From NCBI GenBank assembly GCA_964535315.1, contig CAZHTS010000064.1, forward strand, positions 1 through 26,217: a stretch of DNA of 26,217 bases, in the 5' to 3' direction. Positions 14,159-20,649 of the stretch are shown here, piece after piece (within the stretch, counting starts at the first letter, position 1; each line of letters opens with the position of its first letter). Made by a program: the position numbers and the translations under genes. The stretch comes from CAZHTS01 sp964535315 (lineage in GTDB: Bacteria > Chloroflexota > Anaerolineae > Anaerolineales > Anaerolineaceae). The notes under the pieces are model-generated. The model was not told where the DNA came from, ran no database searches, and saw only the letters and a program-made list of their open reading frames with translations.

Positions 14159-14645
14159 GTTCGTCCTGCGCGCCACCACCCCGCACGACGCCGCCTGGGT
14201 CAACGAATTCATGCAAACCCACTGGGGCGGTGAGATCGTGGTGGTACACAACCACGTTTACCATCCCGCCCACCTGCCCGGTTTCGTCGCCAGCCAGCAG
14301 GGCGAGATCGTCGGGCTGATCACCTATACCTTGCAGGAGGACGCCTGTGAGATCGTCAGCCTGGACAGCACCCACCCCGGCGCAGGCGCCGGAGCGGCGC
14401 TCATCGCCGCCGTGCGCCAGGTTGCCCGCCAGGCCGGCTGCCGCCGCCTGTGGCTGATCACCACCAACGATAACCTGAACGCCCTGCGCTTTTATCAGAA
14501 GCGCGGTTTCCGCCTGGCGGCGCTTTACCCTGGGGCAGTGGATGCAGCGCGGCGGATCAAAGCCACCATCCCGCTCACCGGCGAGTATGGCATCCCCATC
14601 CGCGACGAACTGGAGCTAGAAATCCGTCTGGATGAAGAGGAATAG
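14151..14645 (+). CDS. GNAT-family N-acetyltransferase
   Basis: A 164-residue GNAT acetyltransferase. The acetyl-CoA pyrophosphate loop is HPGAGAGAAL in motif A, then the helix IAAVRQVARQAGCRRLWLITTNDN and motif B, NALRFYQKRGFRLAALYPGAVD. It begins EFVLRATTPHDAAWVNEFMQTHWGGEIVV. The acyl acceptor cannot be predicted. I start it at ATG 14151, which overlaps the end of the ubiA-like gene by 8 bp; a longer frame back to 14031 lies inside that gene and has a low-complexity Ser/Thr/Pro shadow composition. It is very probably translated from the ubiA-like transcript, though a functional link to quinone synthesis is not evident. A weak terminator lies 12 bp after its stop. Confidence 0.9.
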   Translation: MAEFVLRATTPHDAAWVNEFMQTHWGGEIVVVHNHVYHPAHLPGFVASQQGEIVGLITYTLQEDACEIVSLDSTHPGAGAGAALIAAVRQVARQAGCRRLWLITTNDNLNALRFYQKRGFRLAALYPGAVDAARRIKATIPLTGEYGIPIRDELELEIRLDEEE

Positions 14646-14656
14646 ATAAGGTAAAA

Positions 14657-14691
14657 TACCTCTGCCTCTGCCTGCGGAGGTAAAACTTTTT
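14657..14691 (+). terminator. Possible terminator after the ubiA-like/GNAT genes
   Basis: A 9-bp stem with one G-U pair, TACCTCTGC (14657-14665) and GCGGAGGTA (14674-14682), has an 8-nt loop. It is followed by AAAAC and then five T (14687-14691), so the T run is set back by 5 nt. On the minus strand the same stem is followed at once by TTTTA. It lies between the GNAT stop and the L,D-transpeptidase start. Confidence 0.45.
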
Positions 14692-14707
14692 GCAAGGAAC
14701 ATGCCTC

Positions 14708-15868
14708 ATGAAACGTCTTTTACCGGTGATCACGGCCCTGGTGTTGTTGACAACCCTGATCCCGCCCATTACGCCGGCCGCCGCCCAGGCCTCCAGCGAG
14801 CCCTACGCCGGCAAGCCGTTGTGCCTGCCGGACGAATACAACCAACCCGGCAGTGACTGTCTGCTGGCCGGGCCATCGGCGCGCCTGGCCGAACTGGCCA
14901 GCCTCGGGCTGACCTATCCGCCCGCCCCACTGCCCGGGCATTCGCCCGACCCCAAACTCAACGACGTCACCGTGCGCTTTGCCCGCATCGCCATCGAGCC
15001 GCCCGACCAGGCCAGGTTTTTCAACTCGATCGAAGAGGCCACCCAGGGCGGCACCCCCAGCCGCGTGTTGCCCCCCGGCAAGCTGATCTACATCAGCTAC
15101 ACGCAGGCCCAGCAGGTGGAAGGCGGGCATTACCTCCAGGTCGCCAGCGGCGAATGGGTGCGCGCCTCTCCGGCCGCCTACCCGCGCTACCAGGGCCTGG
15201 TCTTCGACCAGAACCCGCGCAATTCGGTCGGCTGGATCACCGAGAACACGGTCAGCCGCTCGGCGCCGGGCGTCGAGTCGCCCGAGACGGGCATCGCCTA
15301 CACCCGCGAACAGGCGGTGTCGATCTACGGCACGGCCAAAGCCAACAAAACCACCTGGTATATGGTGGGCATCGACGAATGGATCGAACGCCGTTACATT
15401 CGCGAGTTCAAGCCCAACCTCACCCCGCCCGAGGGCGTGGACAACAAGCGTTGGATCGAGGTCAATCTGTACGAGCAGACGCTGGCCGTATACGAAGACG
15501 GTCAGGTGCGTTTTGCCACGATGATCGCCAGCGGCGCAGCGCCGTTTTATACTCGCCCCGGTCTGTTCAAAATCCAAAAGAAAAAGCCGCTCGAGACCAT
15601 GTCCGGGGCGTTCGAGGCGGATCGCTCGGATTACTACTATCTGGAAAATGTGCCCTGGACGATGTACTTTGACGAGGAACGCGCCCTGCACGGCGCCTAC
15701 TGGCGCGCCATGTTTGGCTTCCCACAGTCGCACGGCTGCGTCAATCTCTCCATCGGCGACGCTCACTGGATCTTTGATTGGGCCAACGAAGGCGATTGGG
15801 TGTACGTCTGGGATCCCTCCGGCGAAACGCCCACCGACCCGTCTCAATACACCAAGGGCGGCGCGTAA
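14708..15868 (+). CDS. Secreted L,D-transpeptidase (YkuD domain)
   Basis: A 386-residue exported protein. A signal peptide (residues 1-27) ends at ITPAAAQA. The middle part (about 30-240) carries SH3-like strands (VTVRFARIAI, GKLIYISY, WYMVGIDEWIERRYIREF). The C-terminal YkuD domain (about 245-370) starts RWIEVNLYEQTLAVYEDG and contains ALHGAYW (His328) and the catalytic SHGCVNL (His342, Cys344). These enzymes form 3-3 cross-links in peptidoglycan or attach proteins to it, acting outside the membrane. Start ATG 14708 has AAGGA about 10 nt upstream; an in-frame TTG at 14690 adds 6 residues before the signal peptide and is unlikely. A strong terminator follows 24 bp after the stop. With the CAP-LysM protein it shows that the cell keeps a peptidoglycan wall. 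Confidence 0.92.
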   Translation: MKRLLPVITALVLLTTLIPPITPAAAQASSEPYAGKPLCLPDEYNQPGSDCLLAGPSARLAELASLGLTYPPAPLPGHSPDPKLNDVTVRFARIAIEPPDQARFFNSIEEATQGGTPSRVLPPGKLIYISYTQAQQVEGGHYLQVASGEWVRASPAAYPRYQGLVFDQNPRNSVGWITENTVSRSAPGVESPETGIAYTREQAVSIYGTAKANKTTWYMVGIDEWIERRYIREFKPNLTPPEGVDNKRWIEVNLYEQTLAVYEDGQVRFATMIASGAAPFYTRPGLFKIQKKKPLETMSGAFEADRSDYYYLENVPWTMYFDEERALHGAYWRAMFGFPQSHGCVNLSIGDAHWIFDWANEGDWVYVWDPSGETPTDPSQYTKGGA

Positions 15869-15891
15869 TTCACCACCGGATTGATGAGAAA

Positions 15892-15930
15892 AACAGGGTG
15901 TGTGGCAAAACCACACGCCCTGTTCTTTTT
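15892..15930 (+). terminator. Strong intrinsic terminator after the L,D-transpeptidase gene, probably bidirectional
   Basis: AACAGGGTGTGTGG (15892-15905) pairs with CCACACGCCCTGTT (15911-15924), 14 bp with one wobble pair and a 5-nt loop. On the plus strand it runs into TTCTTTTT (15923-15930). On the minus strand the stem is followed by a run of five T (from GAGAAAAAC), so it could also stop transcripts coming from the TPT lipoprotein gene. Confidence 0.92.
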
Positions 15931-16085
15931 GCATAGGAAAACGCCCTCTAATCCTCCGCGCCTTTGCATTAAGCCTCAATGGCCCGGCAATCTTGCCGCG
16001 CCCAGGCCCATTCGGACGGAGATCGTTTCCACACCGTAATGGCGCACAGGCTCGCCTCGCCCCATGCGTTCAGGCGACCGCTGAT

Positions 16086-16095
16086 CCCCCCCCCC
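16086..16095. repeat. Run of ten C in the gap between L,D-transpeptidase and TPT lipoprotein genes
   Basis: Ten consecutive C (G on the minus strand) lie 15 bp beyond the lipoprotein gene's stop, in a 240-bp gap. Apart from the terminator at 15892-15930 and this run I see no gene or element in the gap. The run is outside any coding frame I accept, so a length change would not alter a protein; it may vary between reads. Confidence 0.85.
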
Positions 16096-16109
16096 GTGTT
16101 TGCCCAACC

Positions 16110-17270
16110 TCACGGCTCGAGGATGATTTCCTCGCTGGAAAGCGCCACCGTACCCGGCAGGCGCGTATCGCTCTCCTGGCGGATGGTCAGACGCACGTTG
16201 GTCGTGCCCGCCACACTGTACGGAATGAGTACCTCAAACGGCGTGTGGCTGAGGTTGCCGCCGGGCGGGTCGACCAGCACTTTTTCGGACGCAATCACCG
16301 TGCCCGCCTCGTTGATCAAATCCACAATCACGGGTGTCTCGTTAACCGTGCGCGCCAGTCCCTTGAGCTGTAACACCCCGCCGCGCACCACTTCCTGCGG
16401 CTTGGGCGAACGGATCAGATAGGGTTCGAGCGCCTCATTGTTGGTGAAAATTTCGCTCTCCCCCAGCTTGAGCAGGATGAGATCCACCGAAGACATGGCA
16501 ATCTTACGCCCGTAACGGTCGTCGACGCTCAGCACCAGGCGCGCCGTTTCGGCCGCCGACTTGATCTCAAAGTTGATGTCGAGGATGGCGCTGACGCGCT
16601 GGCCGATGGAGGACTTAAAACTGAATTGCTGATTGACGATCTGGCGCCCATCCTCGCCGATGATCTCCACCCGCAAGGCGCCGTTGTCGCCGGGTACAAT
16701 CAAGGCGTCCAGATGCAGCGGCGAGACAACCTTAGACAGCAGCCCGGGCTTGTTGATGCGCAGATAGCGCGAGGGCGGCGTGGGCGTGTTGGTGACGGTT
16801 GGCGTGTGGGTCGGGGTGCGCGTCGGGGTGATGGTCGGCGTGTAGGTGATGGTGGGGGTATTGGTAATGGTGCGCGTCGACGTATACGTACGGGTGGGGG
16901 TCAGCGTACGGGTGGGCGTCATGTAACGCGTCGCCGTGGGCGAGGGGCCAAAGGTGGGCGTCTCGGTGAGGGTGGGCGTCTCGGTCGGCGTTTCGGTCGG
17001 CGTCAGGGTGATGGTAGGGGTCAGGGTAGGCGTCAGCGTCACCGTGGGCGTCGGGGTGGGCGTCAGCGTCACCGTGGGGGTCAGGGTGGGGGTGTAGGTG
17101 TGGGTCGGGGTATAGGTCGGGGTAGGCGTGGGGCTCAGGCGATAGCGCGATCCTACCGGTGGCATGCCAAACGAGCGCACCGGCATCTCGCAGGCGGCCA
17201 GGAACAATACGGCGCACGCCAACGCCAGCGCCGGCCAACGACTCTTGAGAACCCGTCGCAGCAGATCCAT
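16110..17270 (-). CDS. Lipoprotein with long Thr-Pro-Thr linker and beta-rich C-terminal domain
   Basis: A 386-residue putative lipoprotein. Its signal peptide ends in LAAC (Cys27). Residues about 45-170 are an almost uninterrupted TPT/TPTxT repeat, and the remainder (about 171-386) is a predicted beta-rich globular part. That part contains NKPGLLSKVVSPLHLDALIVPG and a second similar start, IRSPKPQEVVRGGVLQLKG, suggesting two immunoglobulin-like domains of the kind often found in wall-associated proteins. TPT linkers are common in Chloroflexota surface proteins and probably serve as extended, perhaps glycosylated, stalks. The start is ATG 17270 with GGTGA 8 nt before it; a GTG at 17282 would add four residues. 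No enzymatic motif is seen and the function is unknown. Confidence 0.85.
   Translation of the reverse strand: MDLLRRVLKSRWPALALACAVLFLAACEMPVRSFGMPPVGSRYRLSPTPTPTYTPTHTYTPTLTPTVTLTPTPTPTVTLTPTLTPTITLTPTETPTETPTLTETPTFGPSPTATRYMTPTRTLTPTRTYTSTRTITNTPTITYTPTITPTRTPTHTPTVTNTPTPPSRYLRINKPGLLSKVVSPLHLDALIVPGDNGALRVEIIGEDGRQIVNQQFSFKSSIGQRVSAILDINFEIKSAAETARLVLSVDDRYGRKIAMSSVDLILLKLGESEIFTNNEALEPYLIRSPKPQEVVRGGVLQLKGLARTVNETPVIVDLINEAGTVIASEKVLVDPPGGNLSHTPFEVLIPYSVAGTTNVRLTIRQESDTRLPGTVALSSEEIILEP
16763..17138 (-). repeat. Low-complexity tract coding for Thr-Pro-Thr repeats
   Basis: About 375 bp of imperfect tandem hexamer-to-12-mer units (on the plus strand variants of GGTGGGCGTC, GTGGGGGTC and similar) encode the TPT stalk of the lipoprotein. 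The units differ in the third residue (TPTVT, TPTLT, TPTPT, TPTET, TPTRT), so the tract is old enough to have drifted. It is coding sequence, not a CRISPR or mobile repeat. Confidence 0.9.
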
Positions 17271-17351
17271 CCCAGCAATCACCCGGCGCGACGCAGCGCC
17301 CGCAAAAAGCGGCTGGCGGTCTTGCGGAAACGCTGCGTCGCGGCCATAGCT

Positions 17352-18854
17352 TTAGAAACCGTAAATCTGGCTGTACTTGGCTTGCAGATAACGCAGATAC
17401 GGCTGCGGATCGATGGTCGAACCGGTCACACGACGCACCAGGTCTTGCGGCTCGTATTTGGCGCCGTGGCTGTGAATGTTGCGCCGCAGCCAGCCCAACA
17501 GGTCGGCGAATTCGCCGCGGGCGATCTGCTCGTCCAGGTCAGGCAGGTCGACGTGCATCCGCTCCCACAACTGGGCCGAGATCAGGTTGCCCAGAGCGTA
17601 GGTGGGGAAGTAGCCCATCAGCCCGCTCGACCAATGCACATCCTGCAAAACGCCCAGGGCGTCGTTGGGCGGGGTGATGCCCAGATAAGCCTGCATGCGC
17701 TCGTTCCAGGCGGCGGGCAGATCCTTGACCGCCAGGCTGCCTTCCACCAGGGCAATCTCGAGTTCGAGGCGCAGCATGACGTGCAGGTTATAGGTGGCCT
17801 CGTCGGCTTCGACCCGGATCAACGATGGTTCGACGCGGTTGATGCCACGGTAGAAGGTCTCCAGGCTGACGTCGCCCAACTGAGCGGGGAAGAAGGCCTG
17901 CAAACGCGGGTAGAAATGCGACCAGAAAGGCAGCGAGCGCCCCACCAGGTTCTCCCACATCCGCGACTGCGACTCGTGCAGCGCCATCGAAGCGCCGCCG
18001 GCCAGCAGCGTGCGCCGCAAAGTATGCGATACACCCTGTTCGTACAGGGCGTGCCCGCATTCGTGCATGGTGCCAAACAGAGCCGAAGCCGGCCGTTCGG
18101 GATCGAAGCGGGTGGTGATGCGCACGTCGTCGATGCCGAACCCCTGGGTAAAGGGGTGCACCGTCTTATCCTGGCGGCCGCGGTTCCAATCGTAACCGAA
18201 ACGGGTGATTACCTCAACGCCAAAATCCCACTGCGCCTTTTCGTCATAGGCGTGGCGAAAGAAAGCGTCGTCCACCTGTGGGCGGGCGGCGATGGCCTGC
18301 AAAAGCGCCACCTGCTGCGGGCGCAGGGCGGTGAAGATGGCCTGTACTTCGGCGGTCTTCATTCCCGGCTCAAACGCATCCAGCAGCGGGTCGTACACGT
18401 GGTCGTAAGGCGCAAAACAATCGGCGTAGCGCCGGCGAAGTTCAACGATCTTCTCCAGGTGAGGCTGGAAGAGGGCAAAATCAGAAGCGGCGCGGGCACG
18501 CGTCCACACTTCCTGAGCGACAGCCGTGACGTTGGCAAACTCGCTGACCCATTCGGCCGGAACACGCGTGCGCCGCTGGTACTCACGCCAGGCGATGCGG
18601 ATCAGGCAGGCGTCGTCCGAGTCGGGATCGAGCTGGTCGGCATAAGGCAGCAGTGTCTCGATCAGTTGGCCCATCTCGGCGGAAGTAAACTTGAGGTGCG
18701 CCAGGCGGGCGAGGGTGCCAAGCTGGCAGCCGCGGTCTTCCGCACCACCGGGGGGCATGTACGTTTGCTGATCCCATTCCAGCAGCGCCTGAGCGCTGCT
18801 CAGATCCTGGATCTCGTTCAAAGCGGTTTTGAGTTGGGTGAGTTTTTCTTCCAT
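17352..18854 (-). CDS. M32-family metallocarboxypeptidase (carboxypeptidase Taq-like)
   Basis: A 500-residue M32 carboxypeptidase, full family length. The zinc site HECGH is at residues 264-268 (GTMHECGHALYEQG), with the third ligand Glu294 in ALHESQSRMWEN. Further family segments are SSAQALLEWDQQTYMPPGGAEDRG near the N-terminus, GFGIDDVRITTRF before the zinc site, RVEADEATYNLHVMLR and YFPTYALGNLISAQ after it. It removes C-terminal residues from peptides in the cytoplasm. I start it at ATG 18854: the longest frame (18902) begins inside the 12-bp hairpin and would add 16 residues, Cys-containing and unconserved. TATAAT lies 7 nt before the ATG and there is no ribosome binding site, so a leaderless transcript is likely. 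It lies 82 bp downstream of the serA-like gene. Confidence 0.93.
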   Translation of the reverse strand: MEEKLTQLKTALNEIQDLSSAQALLEWDQQTYMPPGGAEDRGCQLGTLARLAHLKFTSAEMGQLIETLLPYADQLDPDSDDACLIRIAWREYQRRTRVPAEWVSEFANVTAVAQEVWTRARAASDFALFQPHLEKIVELRRRYADCFAPYDHVYDPLLDAFEPGMKTAEVQAIFTALRPQQVALLQAIAARPQVDDAFFRHAYDEKAQWDFGVEVITRFGYDWNRGRQDKTVHPFTQGFGIDDVRITTRFDPERPASALFGTMHECGHALYEQGVSHTLRRTLLAGGASMALHESQSRMWENLVGRSLPFWSHFYPRLQAFFPAQLGDVSLETFYRGINRVEPSLIRVEADEATYNLHVMLRLELEIALVEGSLAVKDLPAAWNERMQAYLGITPPNDALGVLQDVHWSSGLMGYFPTYALGNLISAQLWERMHVDLPDLDEQIARGEFADLLGWLRRNIHSHGAKYEPQDLVRRVTGSTIDPQPYLRYLQAKYSQIYGF

Positions 18855-18861
18855 AGCCTTG

Positions 18862-18867
18862 ATTATA
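18862..18867 (-). promoter_or_regulatory. Leaderless -10 element of the M32 carboxypeptidase gene
   Basis: On the minus strand a perfect TATAAT (18867-18862) is followed by 7 nt and the ATG at 18854, putting the expected transcript start at or within a base or two of the start codon. The -35 position at 17 bp falls inside the hairpin at 18873-18899 and has no good match to TTGACA. Confidence 0.7.
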
Positions 18868-18872
18868 AGACA

Positions 18873-18899
18873 GTTTGCGGGTGCCATGCACCCGCAAAC
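18873..18899 (-). terminator. Perfect 12-bp hairpin between serA-like and M32 genes (terminator or operator)
   Basis: GTTTGCGGGTGC (18873-18884) and GCACCCGCAAAC (18888-18899) are perfect inverted repeats with a 3-nt loop. On the minus strand only a weak T-containing run follows (TGTCTTAT); on the plus strand a T-rich stretch follows (TTTTTGTGTTTT, from 18905). It lies 38 bp after the serA-like stop and covers the -35 position of the M32 promoter, so it may end the first transcript, control the second, or both. Confidence 0.6.
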
Positions 18900-18936
18900 C
18901 ATAGTTTTTGTGTTTTACCGTCAGCGTCGCTCAGAC

Positions 18937-19878
18937 TCAGGCGACTTTCCAGCGCAGCGGCTCGCCGTTGAGGGCCGCCAACACCTCGGTCGAGATGTCG
19001 TGGGCGGCGCGCTGCTGGGCCTCGATCGTCTGGGCGCCGATGTGCGGCGTGCAGACCACGTGCGGGTGGCTGACCAGAGCGGTCTGTCCGGGCGGCTCGG
19101 TGGCGAACACGTCCAGCGCTGCGCCGGCGACGTGCCCGCTGTCCAGGGCGGCCAACAGGGCGGCCTCATCGATCACGCCGCCGCGGGCGGCGCAGATGAT
19201 GCGCACGCCGGCCTTCATCTTCGCAAAGGCGTCGGCATTGAGCATATTGCGCGAGTCGGCGGTAAGCGGAATGTGCATGGTGATCATGTCGGAGCGGGCC
19301 AACAGTTCGTCAAACGTCACCGGTTCACCGCCGCGCTGCTTGATCGCCTCGGCGTCGAGCAAGGGATCGTAGCCGATGACCTTCATGCCAAAAGCCGCAG
19401 CGCGTTGCCCGACCAGGGCGCCGATGCGACCAAAGCCAATCACGCCCAACGTCTTCTCAAACAGCTCGGTGCCTTCCAGTTCCTTCTTAATCCATTTGCC
19501 GGCCTTCATCGTGGCGTCGGCGCGCGGGGTCTCGCGGATCAATGAAAGCATCATCCCGAGGGTCAATTCGGCCACGGCGACCGAGGTGGCGATGGGCGCA
19601 TTGACCACGGTTACTTTATGTTCTCGGGCGGCAGGCAGGTTGATGTTGTCCACACCTACACCGGAACGACCGACCACCTTGAGCTTCGTGCCGGCGGCGA
19701 AGACCTCCGGCGTCACTTTGGTGCGGCCGCGCACGATGAGCGCATCGTATTCGCCGACTACCTGGAGCAGTTCCTCGGCCGAAATGCCGGCGCGATCAAC
19801 CGTCTCGGCGGCGGCGCGTAAAATCGCCTGACCGTTCTCTTCCAGCCCGTCAGTCAACAGGATTTTCCAAGCAGACAT
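18937..19878 (-). CDS. serA: D-3-phosphoglycerate dehydrogenase-like 2-hydroxyacid dehydrogenase
   Basis: A 313-residue member of the D-isomer-specific 2-hydroxyacid dehydrogenases, of the short SerA form without an ACT regulatory domain. SerA oxidises 3-phosphoglycerate with NAD as the first step of serine synthesis. Visible are GRSGVGVDNINLPAA (an N-terminal substrate-domain segment typical of SerA), the nucleotide loop GFGRIG (148-153), and the catalytic Arg232 (AARGGVIDE), Glu261 (ATEPP) and His279 (TPHIGAQT). The switch to other substrates such as glyoxylate or hydroxypyruvate is possible, but the SerA-like segments make phosphoglycerate most likely. Start ATG 19878 with AAGGAG 6 nt upstream; the GTG just before it is too close to that site. 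Its promoter probably overlaps that of the divergent Cys-cluster gene. Confidence 0.88.
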   Translation of the reverse strand: MSAWKILLTDGLEENGQAILRAAAETVDRAGISAEELLQVVGEYDALIVRGRTKVTPEVFAAGTKLKVVGRSGVGVDNINLPAAREHKVTVVNAPIATSVAVAELTLGMMLSLIRETPRADATMKAGKWIKKELEGTELFEKTLGVIGFGRIGALVGQRAAAFGMKVIGYDPLLDAEAIKQRGGEPVTFDELLARSDMITMHIPLTADSRNMLNADAFAKMKAGVRIICAARGGVIDEAALLAALDSGHVAGAALDVFATEPPGQTALVSHPHVVCTPHIGAQTIEAQQRAAHDISTEVLAALNGEPLRWKVA

Positions 19879-19944
19879 CACAAACTCCTTTTGTCAATGG
19901 ATTGGATGGTTCTGGATTTCTGTAGGGGATGCCCCTCCACGCTC

Positions 19945-19976
19945 ATTGTACCCTAAAACGGCGGGTGTGTTACAAT
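19945..19976. promoter_or_regulatory. Overlapping divergent promoters, serA-like gene and Cys-cluster gene
   Basis: Inverted arms ATTGTA (19945-19950) and TACAAT (19971-19976) enclose 20 bp. On the minus strand TTGTAA (19975-19970) and TACAAT (19950-19945) form a -35/-10 pair with a 19-bp spacer, for the serA-like gene. On the plus strand TTGTAC (19946-19951) and TACAAT (19971-19976) form another with the same spacing. Each arm would serve as -35 one way and -10 the other. The spacer is longer than ideal. Confidence 0.5.
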
Positions 19977-20031
19977 GACGAAAATCCTGTATCCTTACTC
20001 CCCTCGTCACAAGCGAGCATTATTTTCAACC

Positions 20032-20646
20032 ATGAGCGATCATCCTTCGACCCACCCCCCCTTTTTGCTGGAACGCGTGGCGCCGCGCCTGTACCAGTCC
20101 GAATGTATGCGCCGCTGCGAACTGGGCGAATGCCGGGCCGCCTGCTGTCTGTACGGCGTATGGATCGACCGGCTGGAGTTTCAAGACCTGCTGGCGCACG
20201 CCGGCCTGATCCGCCCGCACATGCCCGCCGGCGCCGAAGATCCGGCGGTGTGGCTCGACGAGCGCTGCGAGCCAGACGAACACAGCCTGAGCGGCGAGGT
20301 GCTGCACAGCCAGGTGGTGCCCGCCCCCTGGCATTACGGCGGCACGGCCTGCGTGTTTTTACGCGACGATTATAAATGCGCCCTGCAGGTGGCCGCCGAC
20401 GCCGCCGGCCTGCATCCCTGGCGCTTCAAACCGTTTTACTGCATTCTGCACCCGCTCGATCTAGACGATGAGGGACGCATCACCCTGGACGAGACCGGCC
20501 TGCTGTTGGACGAAGAGGGCAGCTGCCTGCGCCCGGCCGGCCAGCCCATCCCGCTGGCTGAGACCTTTGCCCCCGAGCTGCGCTATCTGGTCGGCGAGAG
20601 CGCCTACCAGGAGCTTTTACGTCGCATGCAAAACGGCCAGCGCTGA
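20032..20646 (+). CDS. YkgJ/DUF3109-like cysteine-cluster protein
   Basis: A 204-residue soluble protein with the cysteine pattern of the YkgJ/DUF3109 group, proteins thought to bind zinc or an iron centre and of unknown function. Cys25, Cys29, Cys34, Cys38 and Cys39 cluster at the front (ECMRRCELGECRAACCLYG). A second group lies in GTACVFLRDDYKCALQ and in KPFYCILHPLDLDDEG, and one more in EGSCLRP. The Lys-Pro-x-x-Cys and the LHPLDL stretch after it match the family's second half. Start chosen at ATG 20032; an ATG at 19975 gives 19 more residues but overlaps the -10 of its own probable promoter. No clear ribosome binding site precedes either. It ends 3 bp before the end of the convergent MacB-like permease gene. 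Confidence 0.78.
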   Translation: MSDHPSTHPPFLLERVAPRLYQSECMRRCELGECRAACCLYGVWIDRLEFQDLLAHAGLIRPHMPAGAEDPAVWLDERCEPDEHSLSGEVLHSQVVPAPWHYGGTACVFLRDDYKCALQVAADAAGLHPWRFKPFYCILHPLDLDDEGRITLDETGLLLDEEGSCLRPAGQPIPLAETFAPELRYLVGESAYQELLRRMQNGQR

Positions 20647-20649
20647 GGT

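Noticed and set aside
14720..15979. Minus-strand open frame of 419 codons opposite the L,D-transpeptidase gene
   Set aside because: Antisense to a clear secreted enzyme, without family motifs, and it runs through the strong terminator.
16763..17138. Tandem repeats that might be a CRISPR array or satellite
   Set aside because: Units are short, imperfect and without regular spacers, and they encode a continuous TPT stalk in frame with a lipoprotein.
18855..18902. Longer N-terminus of the M32 carboxypeptidase from 18902
   Set aside because: It would start upstream of the TATAAT, pass through the perfect hairpin, and add 16 residues including three Cys unlike the family.
16626..18971. Very long plus-strand open frame (781 codons) across the lipoprotein and M32 genes
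   Set aside because: It is antisense to two well-supported minus-strand genes. Its product is Arg/Gly/His/Gln-rich low complexity, especially opposite the TPT tract. It is a by-product of high GC.
19975..20031. Longer N-terminus for the Cys-cluster protein from an ATG at 19975
   Set aside because: This ATG overlaps the probable -10 (TACAAT, 19971-19976), and the extra 19 residues do not resemble the family; 20032 is preferred, though without a clear ribosome binding site.
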